NCBI RefSeq assembly: GCF_031426495.1 | Contig: NZ_JANPLK010000072.1 | Span: forward strand, 112,230 to 176,229 | Source of the DNA: Gemmatimonas sp. | Lineage (GTDB): Bacteria; Gemmatimonadota; Gemmatimonadetes; Gemmatimonadales; Gemmatimonadaceae | Direction: 5' to 3' | Length of the DNA stretch: 64,000 nucleotides | In this document: positions 25,390 through 34,349 of the stretch, in pieces | Layout: each line of letters opens with the position of its first letter | How positions within the stretch are numbered: position 1 is the first letter of the stretch | The notes under the pieces: generated by a model | The model's input: only the letters and a program-made list of their open reading frames with translations | What the model was told of the DNA's origin: nothing | The model's database searches: none | Made by a program: the position numbers and the translations under genes

Positions 25390-26241
25390 ATGCGTCAATA
25401 TATTCGTTCGTCACGTCCCACGATGATCCTGGCCGCGTTCTCGCTGGCCGCGCTCGCCGCCTGCGGTGAGAAGGCGGCCGACAACGCGTCGCTGAACGCT
25501 GATAGCACGCTGGGTCGCGATTTGGCGATGGCGACGGATTCGGCGCAGCCGAAGCTCGAGGACGTTCCGGTCACCCCGCCGCCGGCGCCCGTCGCCGCGC
25601 CGACGTCGACCCCGAAGCCAGCCCCGAGACCGGTCGCTCCTCGCCCTCGTCCAACCACGCCGAAGCCGTCAACGCCTGCCGCCACGCCGGCACCGACCGC
25701 CGTTACGGGTGTCGTGGCTTCGGGTACGTCGTTCCGCTTCGCGACGAACAACAAAGTGTGCAGCAACACGGTGACGGTCGGTGAAAAGTTCACCGCGTCG
25801 CTGGAGCAGTCGGTCACCGCCACCAACGGCGTGGTGATTCCGGAAGGTGCGACGGGCACGTTCGAAGTGACCGAAGCGAAGACGGCGAAGAACTCGAATG
25901 ATCAGACCTCGCTCACGGTAAAGCTGCTGTCGGTCACGTACGGCGGCCGTACGTATCCGCTGGACGCAACGGTGCAGTCGGCGTCGGCTGAACGTGTGCG
26001 TAGTGCGACGAAGGGCACGGATGCGAAGAAGGTGGCCGGTGGCGCGATCATCGGCGCGATCGCGGGCCAGATCATCGGCAAGAATACGAAGGGCACGGTG
26101 ATTGGTGCAGCCGCTGGCGCGGCGGCCGGCACGGCGGCGGCCGCGGCCACGGCGAACTTCGACACGTGCATCAACGCCGGTGCGGCCATCAGCGCGACGC
26201 TGGATGCGCCGGTTACAGTGCGTCCGAACGCAACGCCGTAA
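25390..26241 (+). CDS. Lipoprotein with proline-rich linker and C-terminal glycine zipper
   Basis: 283 aa, preceded by a good Shine-Dalgarno (AGGAG, spacing about 8). Lipobox LAAC. After a disordered spacer comes a Pro-rich segment (TPKPAPRPVAPRPRPTTPK) of the kind that spans periplasm or peptidoglycan. Then a compact beta domain with one early Cys (NNKVCSNTVTVGEKF). A glycine-zipper helix (GGAIIGAIAGQIIG then GAAAGAAAGTAAAAA) follows at about 217-255 and could insert in a membrane. Probably an envelope-anchored structural protein; exact role unknown. It is followed by the palindrome/terminator. Confidence 0.8.
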   Translation: MRQYIRSSRPTMILAAFSLAALAACGEKAADNASLNADSTLGRDLAMATDSAQPKLEDVPVTPPPAPVAAPTSTPKPAPRPVAPRPRPTTPKPSTPAATPAPTAVTGVVASGTSFRFATNNKVCSNTVTVGEKFTASLEQSVTATNGVVIPEGATGTFEVTEAKTAKNSNDQTSLTVKLLSVTYGGRTYPLDATVQSASAERVRSATKGTDAKKVAGGAIIGAIAGQIIGKNTKGTVIGAAAGAAAGTAAAAATANFDTCINAGAAISATLDAPVTVRPNATP

Positions 26242-26256
26242 TATCAACAACTAGCA

Positions 26257-26476
26257 GCGCTAAGAATCAACGGCGCTAAAAGTGAACGGCGTTAAAAATC
26301 GAACGCGCTAGGAATAAACTGCGCTGAAAGCACAACCGCATCGGAAAGAGAGCCCCGTGACCACTGGTCACGGGGCTCTTTTTTCATCCGATGCCGTTCA
26401 CGCTGTTCGCGCTGCTTATTCTTGGCGCCGTTCACTTTTAGCGCCGTTCACTTTTAGCGCCGTTGATTCTTAGCGC
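26257..26476. repeat. 220-bp imperfect palindrome built of ~16-bp repeats
   Basis: The outer arms 26257-26291 and 26442-26476 are perfect inverted copies, 35 bp each. Each half is made of degenerate direct units with consensus GGCGCTAAAAGTGAAC: about five units on the left, and four or five in reverse on the right. A strong terminator stem sits at the centre. It fills the gap between two convergent genes and contains no ORF. Confidence 0.9.
26346..26384. terminator. Bidirectional rho-independent terminator
   Basis: A perfect 15-bp stem (26349-26363 with 26365-26379; AGAGCCCCGTGACCA) around a single central base is followed by six T on the plus strand. On the minus strand it is followed by CTTTCC. 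It should end transcription of the lipoprotein gene and, less strongly, of the convergent gamma-glutamyltransferase gene. Confidence 0.92.
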
Positions 26477-26487
26477 CCTTCATCAGT

Positions 26488-28248
26488 TCAGTACCCGACC
26501 GCTCCTCCACTCCGCCTCGGCTCCGGTACGCCTTCCCATCCGTTCTTCACGCGCATGATCGCGTTGATGTTCACGAGCGCGCGCAGCTTCCGCATGGAGT
26601 AGCCCATCTTTGTGAGCGAGTCGAGCACGGCCGGGCGGATACCGCCGTCCTCGTAGGTGAGGGAATCGGGCAGCGCCTGATGGTGCACCCGTGGTGCACG
26701 CATCGCGTCGGCGAGCGACATGTGATGGTCGATCACATTCAGGATCACTTGCGTGGTGCCGGTGATGATCGTGGGACCGCCAGCGGCACCAACTACCAGG
26801 AACACGCGCCCCGACTTGTCGAGAACGATCGTGGGCGACATCGCGCTCAGCATGCGCTTGCCGGGCTGGATGGCGTTCGCTTCGCCCTGCACCAGGCCGT
26901 ACATATTCGCCGTACCCGGCTGCACGGCGAAGTCATCCATCTCGTCGTTCAGCATGAAGCCGGCGCCCCGCACCCACACGGCCGAACCCCACGAGTTGTT
27001 CAGCGTAGTCGTGGTCGACACCGCGTTCCCGTTCTTGTCGACGACGGCGTAGTGCGTTGTGTGTTCGGGTTCGCGTGCCGGCTGCTGCATCATCGGCTCG
27101 AGCGCCTTCGTGCTGGTCGCGCGCGTGTCGTTGATCGTGGAGGCCAGCGTCTTCGCATACGCTTTGCTGGTGAGCTGCTCCATCGGCACCTTCACGAACG
27201 CCGGATCGCCGAGCTTGCTGTTGCGATCGATGAACGCGCGCTGAAAGGCACTGCCGACCAGGTGGAACCAGCGCGTGCTGCCGTACGCCGGTACCATGCT
27301 GTACTGCTCGAGAATATTGAGCGCCTCCGTCATCGTGACGCCGCCCGACGACGAGGGCGGCATCGCGAGCAGGCGATAGCCGCGATACGTGCTCGCGATC
27401 GCGGTACGCGACACCGGCGTGTAGGCCTTGAGATCGGCGCGCGTGATGATGCCGCCACCGCGCTTCTGCTCGGCCACCAGCGAGTCGGCGATCCAGCCCT
27501 CGTAAAACGCCTTGGAGCCGTTGTCGGCGATCGCCTGCAGGGTGCGCGCGAGATCGGGCTGCACCAACCGTGCACCGGCGGGGAGCGCCTTGCCGTTCGG
27601 GAAGTACGGCGTGACCGGGCTGTTGCGCGAGACCGTGGTCGCGGCGCGAGACATCGACCCCGCCAGCGCGGTGTCGATCACGAACCCCTCACGCGCGAGT
27701 GCAATGGCCGGTTGCATGACTCGCGACAACGACATCGTGCCGAACGTCTCGAGCAGCATGCTGAGCCCGGCCACGGCACCCGGTACGCCACTCGCGAGAT
27801 GCCCTTCGATGCTGCGGTCGGTGACTTTCCCGTTCGCATCGAGGTACATATTGCGCGTCGCGGCCAGCGGCGCGACTTCGCGATAGTCGATCGCCGCCGT
27901 GCGTCCGTCGGCCATGTGCACGATGGAGTATCCGCCGCCACCGATATTGCCCGCCTCCGGCCACGTCACCGCCAAGGCGAAGCCGAGGGCGACCGCTGCA
28001 TCGACGGCATTGCCGCCGGCCTTCATGATCTCGGCGGCTGCGGCGCTTGCCTCGGGACTGTTGCTGACCGCGATCGCGTGCGGGGCGAACGTGGACGATG
28101 CACCCGCGGAGAGACGCCATCCGTCGGGGAATCGCGCGGCTTCACGCGCTGGTTCGGCGCTGGAGGTGGCGGCCGGGGTGGCGCTCTGCGCGCACGCACC
28201 CAACACGGAGATCGACAGCGACAGAACGAGCGCCTTGGAAGCAGTCAT
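26488..28248 (-). CDS. ggt: Gamma-glutamyltransferase lipoprotein
   Basis: 586-aa N-terminal-nucleophile enzyme that cleaves or transfers gamma-glutamyl groups, for example from glutathione. Signal with lipobox LGAC (Cys 19) places it on a membrane facing the periplasm. The precursor should self-cleave before Thr397 in EPEHTTHYAVVDKNGNAV. Other family motifs are GGNAVDAAVA, GNIGGGGY, PPSSSGG, and MLSAMSPTIV near the C-terminus. Full length for the family. No operon partner downstream; the exported protein gene next to it ends 35 bp away on the far side in the same direction. Confidence 0.95.
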   Translation of the reverse strand: MTASKALVLSLSISVLGACAQSATPAATSSAEPAREAARFPDGWRLSAGASSTFAPHAIAVSNSPEASAAAAEIMKAGGNAVDAAVALGFALAVTWPEAGNIGGGGYSIVHMADGRTAAIDYREVAPLAATRNMYLDANGKVTDRSIEGHLASGVPGAVAGLSMLLETFGTMSLSRVMQPAIALAREGFVIDTALAGSMSRAATTVSRNSPVTPYFPNGKALPAGARLVQPDLARTLQAIADNGSKAFYEGWIADSLVAEQKRGGGIITRADLKAYTPVSRTAIASTYRGYRLLAMPPSSSGGVTMTEALNILEQYSMVPAYGSTRWFHLVGSAFQRAFIDRNSKLGDPAFVKVPMEQLTSKAYAKTLASTINDTRATSTKALEPMMQQPAREPEHTTHYAVVDKNGNAVSTTTTLNNSWGSAVWVRGAGFMLNDEMDDFAVQPGTANMYGLVQGEANAIQPGKRMLSAMSPTIVLDKSGRVFLVVGAAGGPTIITGTTQVILNVIDHHMSLADAMRAPRVHHQALPDSLTYEDGGIRPAVLDSLTKMGYSMRKLRALVNINAIMRVKNGWEGVPEPRRSGGAVGY

Positions 28249-28283
28249 GCACGATTGGTGAAGAGGGTGTTGGGGAACGGACG

Positions 28284-29090
28284 TCAGCGGTGTGAACCGA
28301 ATCCGAAACGCAGCGACGCGCGCGTCGTGCGCACGCGCCAGGTGCGACCAGTGCCGTCAGGGAGATCGGACTTGGCGTGCCAGCCCATACCGAACTCCTG
28401 CACGAGTGCGATGTGCAGATTGCTCGAGAGGCCGTAACCGAACCCGGCGCCCAGCGTGCCGGAAAGGTCGAACTGTCCCTTCTTGGGGCCGAGGGCGGCG
28501 CCGGTGACGCCGCTGCTGTCGGCGCGCACGCGCATGTCGCGGAACCCCGTGACGCCGCCGGCCGCTTCGAACAGCGTGTGAAACCCGCTACTGCCGCCGC
28601 TGCGGAATTGTCCCATGAGCGTCCACAGCTGCGTCTGCGCATCGCAGCCGGTGGCGCACTGCGCCGGCAACTCGGGAGACGTGGGCGGCTTCGCCGCGGT
28701 GTACGTGAGCGGTGACAGCGTCAAATCGACCACACCGTAGCCGGCCGACACGCCGATGGTGGTGGCTTCGTCGAGCGCCTTCTCGAGCGTCCCGCGCATC
28801 TGCCAGAGCGGATCGCTGCCGAACTTCCATGTGGAGCGCGTTGCGCCGTCACTGATGTCGTTCAGGATCATGGCGGCCACGCCACCGGAGAACCACCAGC
28901 CGGCATCGGGCGGCCGTGCGGCCGGTCGTCCGCGGATCTGTGCCGTGAGTGTGGTGGCGCACAGGCACGTCGCGATGGCCGCAGCGCTGAGTGCGGAGGC
29001 GAACCGACGCCGACCGTTGCGCCGACTGTCGGCATGGAAGGCGGGATGTAGCGCCGCACGTCTCGGTGACGCGGGTTGCGATTCGCGCAT
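28284..29090 (-). CDS. Exported hypothetical protein, probably outer-membrane
   Basis: 268 aa from the ATG at 29090, which has a good Shine-Dalgarno (AGGAG, 5-6 bp upstream); the frame is open further but without one. Signal peptide with cleavage near LTAQ. The mature part alternates polar and hydrophobic residues with Gly and aromatic residues (VSAGYGVVDLTLSPL, ASLRFGFGSHR at the end), suggestive of a small beta-barrel or beta-sandwich. No family recognised. It lies directly upstream of ggt on the same strand (35 bp). Confidence 0.65.
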   Translation of the reverse strand: MRESQPASPRRAALHPAFHADSRRNGRRRFASALSAAAIATCLCATTLTAQIRGRPAARPPDAGWWFSGGVAAMILNDISDGATRSTWKFGSDPLWQMRGTLEKALDEATTIGVSAGYGVVDLTLSPLTYTAAKPPTSPELPAQCATGCDAQTQLWTLMGQFRSGGSSGFHTLFEAAGGVTGFRDMRVRADSSGVTGAALGPKKGQFDLSGTLGAGFGYGLSSNLHIALVQEFGMGWHAKSDLPDGTGRTWRVRTTRASLRFGFGSHR

Positions 29091-29215
29091 GGCGACTCCT
29101 AAGTTTGACGAGAGTGACGCCGGCGAGATCGCACCGTCGCTCGTGCTGCCAATACCGTCGGCAGCATCCACTGGAACATACCCCGCGCCGCGAGCACAAG
29201 ACAGCCGATCGCGTG

Positions 29216-30160
29216 GTGTCCCCTGAACCCGCTCCCGTGCCCGCACCGACACACGATTCACGTGTTACGGAACGTCGCAATCCGCGCACCGTCGACATCG
29301 ACCTCGCGTCGCCCCTCGCGATCGTGGATCTCATCAACGCGGAAGACCAAGGAGTGGCCGCCGCCGTGGCCTCGCAGCGCGAGCCGATTGCCGAGTCGAT
29401 CGCACTGATCGAAGCCGCGTTTCGCAGCGGCCGCCGTCTGCTGTATGTCGGCGCGGGCACTTCGGGACGGCTCGGCGTGCTCGATGCCAGCGAATGTCCT
29501 CCCACGTTCGGTACCGACCCGGCGATGGTGGTCGGCATCATCGCCGGTGGTGACCGTGCGCTGCGCAATCCGATCGAAGGCGCTGAGGACGATCCGCTGG
29601 CCGGCGCCGCGGCCATGGACGCGCACGCCGTTCAGGCCGGTGATGTGGTGTGTGGCATCGCCGCTTCGGGCACAACGCCGTTCGTGCGTGGTGCGCTGAC
29701 GCGTGCCCGTGAACTCGGGGCCCGCACGCTGCTGATTGCGTGCACGGAGCCACCCGACGCGATGCGTGCGGTGGCGGATATCTGCATGTTGCCGGTGGTC
29801 GGACCTGAGGCGCTCACGGGCTCAACGCGACTCAAGGCAGGCACCGCCACCAAGCTCGTGTGCAACATGCTGACCACCGGTGCGATGGTACGCATCGGCA
29901 AGAGCTATGGCAATCTCATGGTGGATCTGCGCGCCACCAACGTGAAACTGCAGGACCGCGCCGAGCGCATCGTCATGGAGGTCACCGAATTGCCGCGCGA
30001 CGACGCGCGTACGCTGCTCGCGCGCGCCGATGGTCGCGTGAAGCTGGCGTTGGTGATGCATGCGCTGCACGTCGATGCGGAAACCGCGCGGCGTCGTCTC
30101 GAGGAAGGGCAGGGCCTGGTGCGACGCGTGGTGCCGAACGCCCCGCCGCCGGTGTTATGA
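29216..30160 (+). CDS. murQ: N-acetylmuramic acid 6-phosphate etherase
   Basis: 314 aa from GTG 29216 (a GTG at 29213 is equivalent). SIS-domain enzyme that removes lactate from MurNAc-6-P to give GlcNAc-6-P in murein recycling. Conserved motifs are TERRNPRTVDIDLASP at the N-terminus, VGAGTSGRLGVLDASECPPT, GIAASGTTPFVRGAL, and LKAGTATKLVCNMLTTGAM. It is the first gene of a recycling operon; its stop overlaps the anmK start as ATGA. Confidence 0.95.
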   Translation: MSPEPAPVPAPTHDSRVTERRNPRTVDIDLASPLAIVDLINAEDQGVAAAVASQREPIAESIALIEAAFRSGRRLLYVGAGTSGRLGVLDASECPPTFGTDPAMVVGIIAGGDRALRNPIEGAEDDPLAGAAAMDAHAVQAGDVVCGIAASGTTPFVRGALTRARELGARTLLIACTEPPDAMRAVADICMLPVVGPEALTGSTRLKAGTATKLVCNMLTTGAMVRIGKSYGNLMVDLRATNVKLQDRAERIVMEVTELPRDDARTLLARADGRVKLALVMHALHVDAETARRRLEEGQGLVRRVVPNAPPPVL

Positions 30161-31338
30161 CGTTGCGCGATATTGTCGGCGATGAGGGGCGCATTCTCGT
30201 CGGGCTGATGTCGGGCACGTCGCTCGACGGCATCAGCGCCGCCGTGGCCCGCTTTCACGACCTCTCGAACGGTCGCGTGCACTGTGACCTGCTGGGATTC
30301 ACGCACCGCGCGTATCACCGTGAGGAACGCGCACGGCTCGAGCAGGCGATGCAGCAGGGGAGCGCGCGCGAGTACTGTCGCGTGCAGGCCGATGTCGGTG
30401 ATTGGATGGCCGATGCAGCGCTCGCCGCGATGGCCGATGCCGGCGTGACGGCGCGCGATGTTGCGGCAGTGGCATCACACGGACAGACGCTCTGGCATGA
30501 GCCCGGTCATAGCACCTGGCAAGTGGGCGATGCGGCGCGCATTGCCGAGCGTACCGGCTGTGATGTGGTGTCGGACTTTCGTTCGCGTGACGTGGCTGCG
30601 GGCGGACAGGGCGCTCCGCTCGTCACGATCGCCGACTGCATGTTGTTCGCGCATCACACGCGGTGGCGCGCGCTGCAGAACATCGGCGGCATTGGCAACG
30701 TGACGGTGGTTCCGCCCGCGAATACGCACGAGCACGGCGGCATGCAATCGGTGCGCGCGTTCGATACCGGCCCCGGTGTGGTGATCATCGATGCGACGGT
30801 GCGGGCGCTGTACGACGGTATGGCGTATGACCGCGATGGCCTGATCGCGGCCAGCGGTCAGGTGGTCGAGTCCGTCGTGCTGGCGGCACTGCGGCATCCG
30901 TACTTCAGCGATGCGCCACCCAAGAGCACCGGGCGCGAGCTCTTTTCGCGGGCGTACGTCGGGCAATTTATCGACGACTGCCGGGCGGCGGGGGCGGCAC
31001 CGGCCGACATCGTGGCGACCGCGACCGCGCTCACGGCGCGCGCACTGGCCGACCAGTATGGCCGCTTCATCCCTGAGCCCGTTGAGGACGTGGTGCTTTC
31101 CGGGGGTGGTGCCCACAATCCGACGCTCGTCCGTATGATCGAAGCCGCCGTGGCCCATGAAAACGGGCCACAGGTGTGTACCTTTGACGGATTGTATTTC
31201 GATGGAGAGGCGAAGGAGGCGGTGGCGTTTGCACTGCTGGGCTATCTCCATATTTCGGGCCGCGCCGGCAATGTGCCCAGCGCAACGGGAGCGCGAGGTC
31301 CGCGTCCCCTCGGTTCGCTCACTCCAGCCGTCCGTTAG
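30157..31338 (+). CDS. anmK: Anhydro-N-acetylmuramic acid kinase
   Basis: 393 aa. Phosphorylates 1,6-anhydroMurNAc to MurNAc-6-P, the substrate of MurQ, so these adjacent genes catalyse successive steps. The family signature GLMSGTSLDGI is at residues 15-25, followed by SHGQTLWH, NIGGIGNVT and DTGPGVVIID typical of the ASKHA fold. The ATG start overlaps the murQ stop (ATGA). The GH3 gene begins 7 bp after its end. Confidence 0.95.
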   Translation: MTLRDIVGDEGRILVGLMSGTSLDGISAAVARFHDLSNGRVHCDLLGFTHRAYHREERARLEQAMQQGSAREYCRVQADVGDWMADAALAAMADAGVTARDVAAVASHGQTLWHEPGHSTWQVGDAARIAERTGCDVVSDFRSRDVAAGGQGAPLVTIADCMLFAHHTRWRALQNIGGIGNVTVVPPANTHEHGGMQSVRAFDTGPGVVIIDATVRALYDGMAYDRDGLIAASGQVVESVVLAALRHPYFSDAPPKSTGRELFSRAYVGQFIDDCRAAGAAPADIVATATALTARALADQYGRFIPEPVEDVVLSGGGAHNPTLVRMIEAAVAHENGPQVCTFDGLYFDGEAKEAVAFALLGYLHISGRAGNVPSATGARGPRPLGSLTPAVR

Positions 31339-31344
31339 TCGCTC

Positions 31345-32826
31345 ATGAGCGAACCGTCCCGTCGTGAACTTGCGCAGTTGCTCATCCCCGTTCTCCGTTG
31401 GTCGCCGTCCGGCGGCTTTGCCGACACGCGCCCGCTTATCGAGCAGTCGCTCGCCCTTGGCGTCGGTGGCTTCCAGCTCGTCGGTGGTGAGCAGGATGGT
31501 GTGCGGGCGCTCGCCAAGGAGCTGCAGCTCAAGTCGCGTCATCCGCTGCTGATTGCGGCCGATCTGGAACGGGGGGCCGGGCAGCAGTTCGCCGGCGCCA
31601 CCGGCCTGCCGCCGCTGGCGGCCATCACATCGCTCGACGACATCGAAGCGTTGCGTCGCGCCGCGCGGCTCACGGCCCGCGAAGCGCGCACGATGGGCGT
31701 GAACTGGAATCTCTCGCCGGTGTGCGATCTCGATCTGCTGCTCGAGAACCCGATCATCGGCACGCGCGCGATGGGCACCGATGCACGAAAGGTCGCGCAG
31801 CTCGTGACCGCGTGGATCGAAGCCTGTCAGGCGGAAGGCGTGCTGGCCTGCGCGAAGCATTTCCCCGGCATGGGCCGCGTCACGCGTGATCCCAATCTCG
31901 AGCTGCCCGTCGTCGAGACGCCGGCCGATCAGCTCAAGGAGCAGGATCTCCAGCCATTCCGGGCGGCTATCGCTGGCGGAGTGGCCAGTGTGATGACGTC
32001 GCATGTCGTGTATCCCGCGCTCGATTCGAGTCGTGTGCCGGCCACGCTGTCGCGCGAGATTCTGCAGTGGCTGCTCCGGCAGCAGCTCAAGTACGACAAT
32101 CTCATCGTGGCCGACGCGATGACGTTGGCGGCCGTGGTGGAAGGACGCACGGCGGCGGAAGCGGCCGTGCTCGCCGTGCGCGGTGGTTGCGACGTCCTCA
32201 TGGCACCCGGTGATCTCGAGGACGCGCTCAGCGCACTCGAGCGCGCGTACGACGACGGCACCCTCGAGCCGGAGCGTGTCAAGCATTCCGTGCGTCGCCG
32301 CCTCAAGTGGGCGCAGTGGGCGTCGCCGCCGAACGACTGGCGTCGGCCGAGTGGCGCCGACACGGCGTGGGGTGCACTGCTCGCCGACAAGGTTATTCGC
32401 GTGGAGCATGGCCCGTTGCCGCCAGTCGGCACGATCACGGAAATGGGCATCGTCGACGACGATCACCAGGCCGATGGTCCGTCGGTGGAGCGCACGGGTA
32501 TCGCCGAAGCGATGCGACTGGGTGGCAACGACGCGCGACTGGTCGATGCGCCCACGCCGGCCAGCGGTGGTCCGTTCGTAATCGCGCTGTTCGCCGATTT
32601 CGTCGCTGGGAAAGGGCGGACCACGCTATTGCCAGAGACAGTGGCGCAGGTGCATGCGCTCGTGGCGCAGGCCGAAGCGCTGCAGCGCACGGTGATTCTC
32701 ATTGGTCTCGGCGATCCACGCTGGGTCACGCAGCTCGGCATGACACACCCCACCGTACTGGCGTGGGGCGGAGATCGCGTGATGCAGCAGGCGGCGGGAC
32801 GCGGACTGCTGCGCAACAAGAAGTAG
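31345..32826 (+). CDS. Glycoside hydrolase family 3 protein (NagZ-like, atypical catalytic loop)
   Basis: 493 aa: a GH3 TIM barrel (about 1-340) plus a C-terminal alpha/beta extension. NagZ enzymes remove GlcNAc from muropeptides, and the position after murQ and anmK fits that job. The nucleophile is kept (IVADAMT, Asp257) and ADLERG binds sugar. However, the usual KHFPGHG...DSH loop reads KHFPGMGRVTRDPN (171-184), so the acid/base His is missing. The enzyme may use another residue or be impaired. I leave the symbol blank for that reason. Confidence 0.85.
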   Translation: MSEPSRRELAQLLIPVLRWSPSGGFADTRPLIEQSLALGVGGFQLVGGEQDGVRALAKELQLKSRHPLLIAADLERGAGQQFAGATGLPPLAAITSLDDIEALRRAARLTAREARTMGVNWNLSPVCDLDLLLENPIIGTRAMGTDARKVAQLVTAWIEACQAEGVLACAKHFPGMGRVTRDPNLELPVVETPADQLKEQDLQPFRAAIAGGVASVMTSHVVYPALDSSRVPATLSREILQWLLRQQLKYDNLIVADAMTLAAVVEGRTAAEAAVLAVRGGCDVLMAPGDLEDALSALERAYDDGTLEPERVKHSVRRRLKWAQWASPPNDWRRPSGADTAWGALLADKVIRVEHGPLPPVGTITEMGIVDDDHQADGPSVERTGIAEAMRLGGNDARLVDAPTPASGGPFVIALFADFVAGKGRTTLLPETVAQVHALVAQAEALQRTVILIGLGDPRWVTQLGMTHPTVLAWGGDRVMQQAAGRGLLRNKK

Positions 32827-32834
32827 CGCGCCGC

Positions 32835-34019
32835 TTATCCGAAGAGTGCGAACAAAAACCAGATGACGGCGATGAGCGCGATGAGGCCGAGCACCATGAA
32901 CACTGGCTGCACCGCCCGTCGTCGTTCTTCGACCACCGGTTCGGGCGCTCCGAGTAGCGCGTGATCTTCGGCCGTTCGCGCGCGTTCGAACTCCTCGTCG
33001 AGTATGGCGCGTGATGGGACAGGCGTCCCGAACTTCGGTGTCGGATCACTCTTGAGCGTGGCTTTCGCCTCGCGCGTCGCTGGCGACGGCTCGCGTGCGT
33101 CGTCGTTGAGCGTGCCGGCGAGTGCAAACGTGTTATAGCCGAACGAATCGCCGTTGCTGGCGGCACTCAGCGCATCACCATCGAATCGTGCCGCGATGAC
33201 CGTGATGTTGTCCGGTCCACCCAGCTGATTGGCGCGGTCAATCAGCCGTTTGCAGATCGATCGCACGTCCTGCTCTTCGTTCGACGTGCGCGCGATCTCG
33301 GCGGCGCGCACCAGACCCGACAGGCCATCACTGCAGAGTATCAGCGTATCGCCCCGTCGGACCTGTTGATGCGTCAGGTCGATCGTGACGTGCGCTTCGG
33401 GGCCAAGCGCCTGGAGAATGATGTTGCGGCGCTCGCTGACCTCGGCTTCTTCGGCGGTGAGCTCGCCGGCTTCCACCAGTCGCTGCATGAGCGACTGATC
33501 CTTGGTGAGCTGCTGAACGTCGCCGTCGCGCACCATGTATGCGCGGCTGTCGCCGACCTGTACCAGAAAGAGCTGATCGCCCAACAAGCCGGCAATCGTG
33601 GCGGTGGTGCCCATGCCGCGATGCTCGGGGTTTTCCCGGGCGTGCTGGTGGATGCGCGCATTGGCCAGCACGGTGGCATCGCGGAGCGCTTCGGCAAACG
33701 CCGACGGCGAAGGGTCCGCGGCCTTCCAGGTGTGTTTCAGCGCATCGAGCACCAGGCTGCCAGCCATGCTGCTGGCGAGCTCGCCTGAGGCGGCGCCCCC
33801 CATGCCGTCGGCCACGAGAAACAGCAGCCCGTGGGGATCGGCCGTGATTTCGTGGTAGCCGAAGGCGAAATCGAGTGGCGTCCCCGTTTCGAGGTCAGCA
33901 ACGAGGAACGTGTCCTCGTTGTGCTCCCGAGTACGTCCCACGTCGGTGAGCGCGAAGACACGAGTGACCACGCGGTGGTCACTCGGCAATCGTTCAGTAT
34001 GTGAGGCGGGAACGGTCAC
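32835..34019 (-). CDS. PP2C family serine/threonine protein phosphatase with C-terminal membrane anchor
   Basis: About 394 aa. PP2C domain: TDVGRTREHNEDTF (metal-binding Asp and Glu), LVADGMGGAASGELAS, QVGDSRAYMVRDG, LILCSDGLSGLV, and GGPDNITVI. A linker and one membrane helix (VFMVLGLIALIAVIWFLF) anchor it to the membrane with the catalytic part inside. It likely reverses Ser/Thr phosphorylation by kinases such as those at 14 kb and 54-57 kb. Start uncertain: GTG 34019 or GTG 33968; a longer frame to 34211 lacks similarity. Confidence 0.92.
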   Translation of the reverse strand: MTVPASHTERLPSDHRVVTRVFALTDVGRTREHNEDTFLVADLETGTPLDFAFGYHEITADPHGLLFLVADGMGGAASGELASSMAGSLVLDALKHTWKAADPSPSAFAEALRDATVLANARIHQHARENPEHRGMGTTATIAGLLGDQLFLVQVGDSRAYMVRDGDVQQLTKDQSLMQRLVEAGELTAEEAEVSERRNIILQALGPEAHVTIDLTHQQVRRGDTLILCSDGLSGLVRAAEIARTSNEEQDVRSICKRLIDRANQLGGPDNITVIAARFDGDALSAASNGDSFGYNTFALAGTLNDDAREPSPATREAKATLKSDPTPKFGTPVPSRAILDEEFERARTAEDHALLGAPEPVVEERRRAVQPVFMVLGLIALIAVIWFLFALFG

Positions 34020-34349
34020 AGCGTCATGGAGCAGGCCGGTGCGCACAGGGGGACAAATGTCCGTACGGACGGGAACGCCGGGAGTTACATCCCGGTATCC
34101 CTTTCCAACACTCGTGGATCTGGGTCGGCGTCGACCCCGTTTCCGGAGGCTGATCCGTAGACGGTAATAAAATGGGGTTCGTTTCACCGGTGGGTCAAAT
34201 CGTTCGGACAAATTTGACCGATTCGCCCCTCGGCCGGCGCGTTCGGGCCCAGTTTATCCTGAAACGTCCACCGCAAACGGCCGATTTGCGGCTGGACGCC
34301 TGTCTCTACGTCCGTCAGCTTCGACTGGATGACGAACTACCCCGGACCG
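34020..34349. promoter_or_regulatory. Divergent intergenic region (PP2C / amidase) with two inverted repeats
   Basis: About 330 bp with no gene. It holds a perfect 12-bp palindrome GTCCGTACGGAC (34059-34070) and a nested hairpin at 34071-34101 (listed separately). Both lie in the probable 5' leader of the PP2C gene. Some AT-rich stretches near 34165 and 34210 could be promoters. Confidence 0.45.
34071..34101. repeat. Nested inverted repeat / hairpin
   Basis: GGGA-acg-CCGGGA-gttaca-TCCCGG-ta-TCCC: inner arms of 6 bp and outer arms of 4 bp. It could be an operator or a leader hairpin for the minus-strand PP2C mRNA. Confidence 0.6.

Noticed and set aside
26241..26487. CRISPR array, because of regularly spaced 16-bp units
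   Set aside because: There are no unique spacers between the units, and the units are inverted in the second half; it is a palindromic repeat.
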